From the NCBI GenBank assembly GCA_003993805.1, contig RSEF01000001.1, positions 93,311,400-93,375,399 of the forward strand: a stretch of DNA of 64,000 nt, read 5' to 3'. Source of the stretch: Himantopus leucocephalus. Its lineage: Eukaryota; Chordata; Aves; Charadriiformes; Recurvirostridae. Both the position numbers and the translations under genes were made by a program. The notes under the pieces were generated by a model. It did not search any database, was not told the DNA's origin, and saw only the letters and a program-made list of their open reading frames with translations. Within the stretch, counting starts at the first letter, position 1. Every line of letters starts with the position of its first letter. Shown piece by piece: positions 62,101-64,000 of the stretch.

Positions 62101-63451
62101 CATATCTAGGGCAGGTGAAGTGAAGCGACTACAAAATCTGAGCACTGTGAGAGATTTCCAGGAGTGCTTTCAGACCCTCTGCCCTCCTTAAAGGCAGGGA
62201 AAGGATGGAGCGTGAATTTGAGAAGATACAGCAGTTCTTCATAAACTCCAGGAGGCCCATCTCAGGCCCTTTTTATTCAATTTCTAAGTGAAAGAGCCTC
62301 AGCGAACAGGTACCCTAAGAGGGTGCTTGAAAAATCTTGACTGTCACTCATACTTACTGTCTCCTGGACAGGTCTGAACTGGCTGTCCAAAGTGACCACA
62401 CGAAACATCACTGAAAAAGACGTAGCAAAAAAAAAAAGGATCAATCACTTTAGCATTGGTAAGTCACTTTCAAGATACAACTGACAAAAAGTTTGCCCAG
62501 GCTTTTAGGAAGAACTAAAGAGTCCCGAGAGAACTAGAAAGAATTTAATTATCTTAGCCAGTGAAAAAAAAAAAAAACCCAAAATAAACTTGTCAGCTGA
62601 AATATCTTCAATTCTGACCCACTGGGACTAAAGTAACCTCTGAAGTAAGTACAAATAGTCTGTACTACCTTCATTTCTTCTTGAAGGATGCAGTTCTTTG
62701 GAGTGTTTCCTCAAAAACTGTTTTCAGTTCATTTCAATGAAAATAATAGAAGAGAAGGAAGAATTTGCCTTTATTCTAAGTGTAAACCCTGTGTGGCACT
62801 GAAGTATAATTTTACTAAAGAGATAACTAACTATACCACAGTTAGTACTGTCATTTAAATATCATGATGGAACCAGTGCTGTGAATTAGATTAGCAGTCA
62901 AGTAGAAAGACCTGTTGACAGGAAATGACATGCTTACTTTATTTTTATATGAATTTTATTAATGCCAAGCTTAACTTTTTATTTTCTGTATTTTTAAGGA
63001 CACTTTATGTGACTGACTTCAGTAAACCTGGCAGAACTCAAGATCCTGTAAATGCAATCAACTCCATAAAAACACATGAACTCTACTCATTTGTTTCAAT
63101 TTTGTGAATTGGTTCTATTTTTCACTGACTTTTAATGAACCCAACCTCAGATGACAATTATACACTATCTGAAGGATTGCTTATCGCCATTGCAGTCGAT
63201 GGTCTTTTCCTCCACAAGAGGAAATCCTTGTCATTCTAGACCCACCCTTGCACTCAGTTTCCCAGTTCGTTAGCTTACTCAAACTCCTCAGCACCTTTTT
63301 GCCCTGGTTTGTAGATGGGTTTGTCCGTCTGGATGAAGACAATATTATCCACATTCTGAATCGCCACTGATCTTTTCTCAGCTAAATTGACTGTCGTTCC
63401 TTTGGCAGAGAAGGAAATGAATGCCAGGGGGTCAGAAGTAGCAGGAGGAAC
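35079..63451 (-). CDS. Ovostatin-like alpha-2-macroglobulin family proteinase inhibitor, exons 3-35; exons 1-2 outside window
   Basis: 33 coding exons (listed singly), 4119 nt, 1372 residues plus stop, open throughout with GT-AG junctions. With about 83 residues from the missing exons 1-2 it would reach about 1455, normal for the family. Order: end of MG1, MG2-MG6, bait (exons 17-18), MG7, CUB, thioester domain with GCGEQNM, CUB return, and the C-terminal receptor-binding domain ending [11 protein letters not shown]. Equivalents of inter-subunit Cys278 and Cys431 are present. It lies upstream of OVST in the same orientation and is its tandem paralogue. Oddities: loss of one MG7 disulfide, and Arg at the position of receptor-binding Lys1370. 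I infer a secreted protease trap; whether it is an egg, plasma or epithelial protein cannot be told, and I assign no symbol. Confidence 0.92.
36118..36220 (-). CDS. Ovostatin-like exon 34: receptor-binding domain
   Basis: 103 nt, [27 protein letters not shown]. Acceptor TTCCAG, donor GTAGGT. Confidence 0.94.
37484..37555 (-). CDS. Ovostatin-like exon 33: receptor-binding domain
   Basis: 72 nt, [25 protein letters not shown] second AG six bases further on would start the exon at YQNSV (37549) with the frame kept; I chose the longer form from the neighbouring alignment. Donor GTAAGT. Confidence 0.85.
38540..38960 (+). mobile_element. Probable LTR (different family), antisense in intron 32
   Basis: LTR-like layout: a promoter-like GAGATAAAAGGGGC near 38740, then TTATTAAACTCTGTTCCTGA at about 38837, then GTGAGGGGCTCTCTACTCTG. 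I recognise the style as a bird endogenous retroviral LTR, but cannot place its ends or family. Confidence 0.45.
38960..39466 (+). repeat. Degenerate tandem array beside the LTR
   Basis: Imperfect repetition of units of roughly 30-40 bases, around CTACTGGAGGGACCAGGAGG, CCACTGGAGAGACCATAATG and CTGCAGAGACTG, mixed with TGTGTGTG tracts. It runs from the end of the LTR-like stretch up to the TG of the next LTR, so it may be part of the same retroviral element. Confidence 0.5.
39467..39938 (+). mobile_element. LTR of the same family as 20860-21453, truncated
   Basis: Starts TGTCCTGGTTTCAGCTGGGA, has TCATGCTCAGTATATAAATG near 39668, an ATT simple repeat at about 39775-39797, then AAACTGTCTTTATCTCAACC at 39823-39842 and a G-rich stretch. 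The end is diverged or cut near 39938. It inserts exactly where the tandem array stops and is antisense to the ovostatin-like gene, in intron 32. Confidence 0.78.
40072..40102. repeat. TA/TG microsatellite
   Basis: Alternating TATATG/TATATA run in intron 32 of the ovostatin-like gene, about 30 nt and imperfect. Confidence 0.8.
40370..40460 (-). CDS. Ovostatin-like exon 32: receptor-binding domain core
   Basis: 91 nt, [19 protein letters not shown] and [12 protein letters not shown]. The receptor-binding lysine pair of A2M (Lys1370 and Lys1374, mature numbering) reads Arg and Lys. Acceptor ATTAG, donor GTAAAG. Confidence 0.94.
40652..40776 (-). CDS. Ovostatin-like exon 31: CUB / receptor-binding domain
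   Basis: 125 nt, [38 protein letters not shown]. The Cys pairs in the family with the Cys near the C-terminus. Acceptor TTTAG, donor GTAACT. Confidence 0.94.
40917..41132 (-). CDS. Ovostatin-like exon 30: end of thioester domain, CUB return
   Basis: 216 nt, [45 protein letters not shown]. The Cys is equivalent to human Cys1321. Acceptor TTCAGG-type, donor GTAAGC. Confidence 0.95.
41570..41790 (-). CDS. Ovostatin-like exon 29: thioester domain
   Basis: 221 nt, [48 protein letters not shown]. Acceptor TTCAG, donor GTAACA. Confidence 0.95.
42377..42542 (-). CDS. Ovostatin-like exon 28: thioester domain
   Basis: 166 nt, [18 protein letters not shown] to LDKTATRD. The Cys matches human Cys1127. 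Acceptor GCTAG, donor GTAAGT. Confidence 0.94.
42790..42905 (+). repeat. Possible ancient SINE-like fossil (MIR type)
   Basis: GACCTTGTGCAGGTGAATC, TTTAGCTCTAGAATGTGGAT and GTAAAGTGTATTGAGACC resemble the body and tail of old amniote SINEs. Strongly diverged; intron 27. Confidence 0.3.
43837..43911 (-). CDS. Ovostatin-like exon 27: thioester domain
   Basis: 75 nt, [25 protein letters not shown]. Acceptor TTCAG, donor GTAGGT. Confidence 0.94.
44330..44486 (-). CDS. Ovostatin-like exon 26: thioester domain
   Basis: 157 nt, [38 protein letters not shown], ending FNNALK. The Cys matches human Cys1079. Acceptor TGCAG, donor GTAACT. Confidence 0.95.
44779..45245 (-). mobile_element. CR1 LINE 3' fragment in intron 25
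   Basis: The plus strand follows the reverse complement of the CR1 3' region: GGGAGGGGACCTGTGGAAGT, then CCAACTACCTG, then CAGGCTGAGCAAATCCAGTC and TCAGCCTCCC. It is diverged and non-coding, with the same orientation as the gene. Confidence 0.8.
45355..45436 (-). CDS. Ovostatin-like exon 25: thioester domain
   Basis: 82 nt, [28 protein letters not shown]. Acceptor TTCAG, donor GTAAGT. Confidence 0.94.
45749..45925 (-). CDS. Ovostatin-like exon 24: thioester exon
   Basis: 177 nt, [18 protein letters not shown] followed by [20 protein letters not shown], ending TGYLSTG. The thioester Cys and Gln are intact. Acceptor TTCAG, donor GTGAGA. Confidence 0.96.
45849..45869 (-). other. Thioester motif GCGEQNM of the ovostatin-like gene
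   Basis: Codons for G-C-G-E-Q-N-M read directly on the minus strand; identical to the motif in OVST. Confidence 0.96.
46901..46984 (-). CDS. Ovostatin-like exon 23: CUB to thioester domain
   Basis: 84 nt, [19 protein letters not shown] to RAYFSVIG. Acceptor ATCAG, donor GTAAGT. Confidence 0.93.
47265..47316 (-). CDS. Ovostatin-like exon 22: CUB
   Basis: 52 nt, [17 protein letters not shown]. Acceptor ATCAG, donor GTAAGG. Confidence 0.93.
47977..48098 (-). CDS. Ovostatin-like exon 21: MG7/CUB, no Cys
   Basis: 122 nt, [27 protein letters not shown], ending QTLLVE. The Cys883 equivalent is absent, matching the loss in exon 20. NST is a glycosylation sequon. Acceptor TCTAG, donor GTACGG. Confidence 0.92.
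49287..49413 (-). CDS. Ovostatin-like exon 20: MG7, one Cys of the pair lost
   Basis: 127 nt, [20 protein letters not shown], then [15 protein letters not shown]. The family C-x-C reads R-V-C here, so the Cys847 equivalent is missing. Acceptor CTCAG, donor GTAAGT. Confidence 0.93.
50006..50234 (-). CDS. Ovostatin-like exon 19: MG6/MG7
   Basis: 229 nt, [19 protein letters not shown] to [16 protein letters not shown] and [16 protein letters not shown] are conserved. Acceptor CACAG, donor GTATAT. Confidence 0.94.
50923..51010 (-). CDS. Ovostatin-like exon 18: end of bait, return to MG6
   Basis: 88 nt, [17 protein letters not shown] followed by the conserved [12 protein letters not shown]. It lacks the basic cluster of OVST exon 18 and is three codons shorter. 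Donor GTGAGT. Confidence 0.92.
51632..51905 (-). mobile_element. CR1 LINE 3' fragment in intron 17
   Basis: The plus strand begins AGAATCACAGAATCATTGAA, the reverse complement of the CR1 terminal short repeat, followed by GCTGGGAGGAACCTCTGGAG and the usual CR1 3' sequence. The 3' end is kept; the 5' part is missing. Confidence 0.85.
52337..52469 (-). CDS. Ovostatin-like exon 17: bait region
   Basis: 133 nt, [18 protein letters not shown], then the bait [20 protein letters not shown] and SSGYGP. It is acidic and aromatic, quite unlike the OVST bait although the exon length is identical. Acceptor TTTAG, donor GTAAAA. Confidence 0.93.
53053..53223 (-). CDS. Ovostatin-like exon 16: MG6, leads into bait
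   Basis: 171 nt, [17 protein letters not shown] to DVYRIFR. LEKC matches human Cys642. Acceptor CCCAG, donor GTATGT. Confidence 0.94.
53861..54010 (-). CDS. Ovostatin-like exon 15: MG6
   Basis: 150 nt, [35 protein letters not shown], ending RQLSAES. Acceptor TTCCAG, donor GTAAGC. Confidence 0.94.
54411..54556 (-). CDS. Ovostatin-like exon 14: MG5
   Basis: 146 nt, [17 protein letters not shown] to SDVCFKNK. Acceptor CACAG, donor GTGAAA. Confidence 0.93.
55193..55250 (-). CDS. Ovostatin-like exon 13: MG5
   Basis: 58 nt, [19 protein letters not shown]. Acceptor CCCAG, donor GTAAGT. Confidence 0.93.
55464..55691 (-). CDS. Ovostatin-like exon 12: MG4/MG5 with Cys431 equivalent
   Basis: 228 nt, [14 protein letters not shown] to [12 protein letters not shown] and LSCGQ are spaced like human Cys431 and Cys470. 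Acceptor CATAG, donor GTAAGT. Confidence 0.94.
56488..56646 (-). CDS. Ovostatin-like exon 11: MG4
   Basis: 159 nt, [19 protein letters not shown] to FFDPKFKLK. Acceptor TTCAG, donor GTAAGT. Confidence 0.94.
57675..57784 (-). CDS. Ovostatin-like exon 10: MG3/MG4
   Basis: 110 nt, [17 protein letters not shown] to [11 protein letters not shown]. Acceptor CACAG, donor GTGGGT. Confidence 0.93.
58013..58133 (-). CDS. Ovostatin-like exon 9: MG3
   Basis: 121 nt, [17 protein letters not shown] to ESIVTENGT. Acceptor TTCAG, donor GTAACA. Confidence 0.93.
58808..58925 (-). CDS. Ovostatin-like exon 8: MG3 with inter-subunit Cys
   Basis: 118 nt, [16 protein letters not shown] then QQRFYSPRC. The second Cys has the Cys278 spacing. 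Acceptor CCTAG, donor GTATGA. Confidence 0.92.
59592..59676 (-). CDS. Ovostatin-like exon 7: start of MG3
   Basis: 85 nt, [17 protein letters not shown] to VNVCAL. Acceptor CCTAG, donor GTAAGT. Confidence 0.94.
60883..61051 (-). CDS. Ovostatin-like exon 6: MG2
   Basis: 169 nt, [15 protein letters not shown] to FFTVEEY. Acceptor CTCCAG, donor GTAAGC. Confidence 0.94.
61365..61445 (+). repeat. Possible ancient SINE-like fossil (MIR type)
   Basis: CTCCATCTGTAAAATGGGAG followed by AAGTGCTTCAAGATC is the typical trace of MIR-like elements. Intron 5 of the ovostatin-like gene. Confidence 0.35.
61842..61862 (-). CDS. Ovostatin-like exon 5: 21-nt micro-exon
   Basis: Encodes YPRIIIE, aligned with YPLIAIQ of OVST. 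Acceptor CCAG, donor GTAAG. Confidence 0.92.
62358..62410 (-). CDS. Ovostatin-like exon 4: MG2
   Basis: 53 nt, [18 protein letters not shown]. Acceptor TTTCAG, donor GTAAGT. Confidence 0.94.
63295..63451 (-). CDS. Ovostatin-like exon 3: MG1/MG2
   Basis: 157 nt, [18 protein letters not shown] and [15 protein letters not shown]. Same length and phase as OVST exon 3. The donor GTGCTG is weak at +4 to +6. Exons 1-2 are not found between here and 64000. Confidence 0.92.
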
Positions 63452-64000
63452 CTGTAGAGAAAAAAAACCTCAGAGGAAAAGCTGTAAACGAGATATGTTG
63501 ATGTCCCCTGATGCCCAGGGTTCTTGAGTAAGATACTGACTGTCAAGTCATAAATAGCTTGTGCAAAGTCATGAGAAGCCCCATCTTTGCCAGTGAGATA
63601 GTCTCCAGGAATATGTGTTGTGGAAGTCCCATTGTCTGTCACCAGGTACTAAGGGATAAAGCTATGCCCTGTCCTATGCATTTCCTCATCTCATGTAGCT
63701 ACCTGCCTATATGCAGGTTGCCCCAGCCATATAGCTCAATTCTGAGTTGTTTTCTCTTGCTGCATTCCGGAATCCCTGACCTTGGGCCTTATTTGTCTTA
63801 TCCGCCCAGATCTTGCAGAGTCAGAGGAAAGGGAATGAGCATGTTGCAGCTGGGTTCTTCAGCTTGACAATTATGACAGTCCTATAGGGAGCATGCACGT
63901 GTCATGGCAATCAGAAGCTCTTTTCTATTCACTCCTTGAATAGAGATGGAAAGTCTTTCTCCAGAGTCTACAACCCATATGTCTTTCTTTTTCCTGTCTA
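63452..64000 (-). other. Part of intron 2 of the ovostatin-like gene
   Basis: From exon 3 to the right edge. I looked for an exon 2 (QYVLMVP-like start with two Cys) and found none, so exons 1-2 and the promoter lie outside. Confidence 0.75.

Overview
This is a piece of vertebrate nuclear DNA, almost certainly from a bird. The clues are long AT-rich introns with GT-AG exons, CR1 LINE fragments (one still reads the reverse-transcriptase block with FADDTK), LTRs of a type common in bird genomes, and an ovostatin gene. There is no operon, CRISPR array or prokaryotic gene. All recognised genes read from the minus strand.

Layout. (1) Positions 1-19898 hold exons 1-25 of an alpha-2-macroglobulin (A2M) family gene that I recognise as ovostatin (OVST), the egg-white proteinase inhibitor. 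The gene runs off the left edge after the thioester domain has begun. (2) About 19.9-34.45 kb is the intergenic stretch. It carries the putative OVST TATA box (20060-20065), one antisense-oriented LTR about 0.8 kb upstream of it, and otherwise nothing I can identify. (3) Positions 34465-64000 hold exons 3-35, the stop codon and the 3' UTR of a second, ovostatin-like A2M gene; its first two exons lie beyond the right edge. Its intron 32 holds two LTR-type repeats and a degenerate tandem array, and introns 18-17 and 26-25 hold CR1 fragments.

The two genes are tandem paralogues in the same orientation. Of the 23 exons seen in both, 18 have identical lengths and the other five differ by 3, 6 or 9 bases, all splice phases being kept. 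Both proteins would be secreted proteinase traps. A protease cuts the bait region (exons 17-18), the trap closes, and the GCGEQ thioester (exon 24) couples to the protease. In the second gene the C-terminal receptor-binding domain is also visible. The cysteines that link A2M subunits (human Cys278 and Cys431) are present in both, so disulfide-linked oligomers are expected.

Points of interest: the ovostatin copy has an intact thioester Cys, unlike hen ovostatin as I remember it; the second gene has lost both cysteines of one conserved MG7 disulfide; the bait regions are strongly diverged; and one of the two receptor-binding lysines in the second gene is Arg. I see no wholly new type of system here. 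Exon boundaries were derived by hand from splice sites, reading frame and family conservation; no alignment or database search was run.
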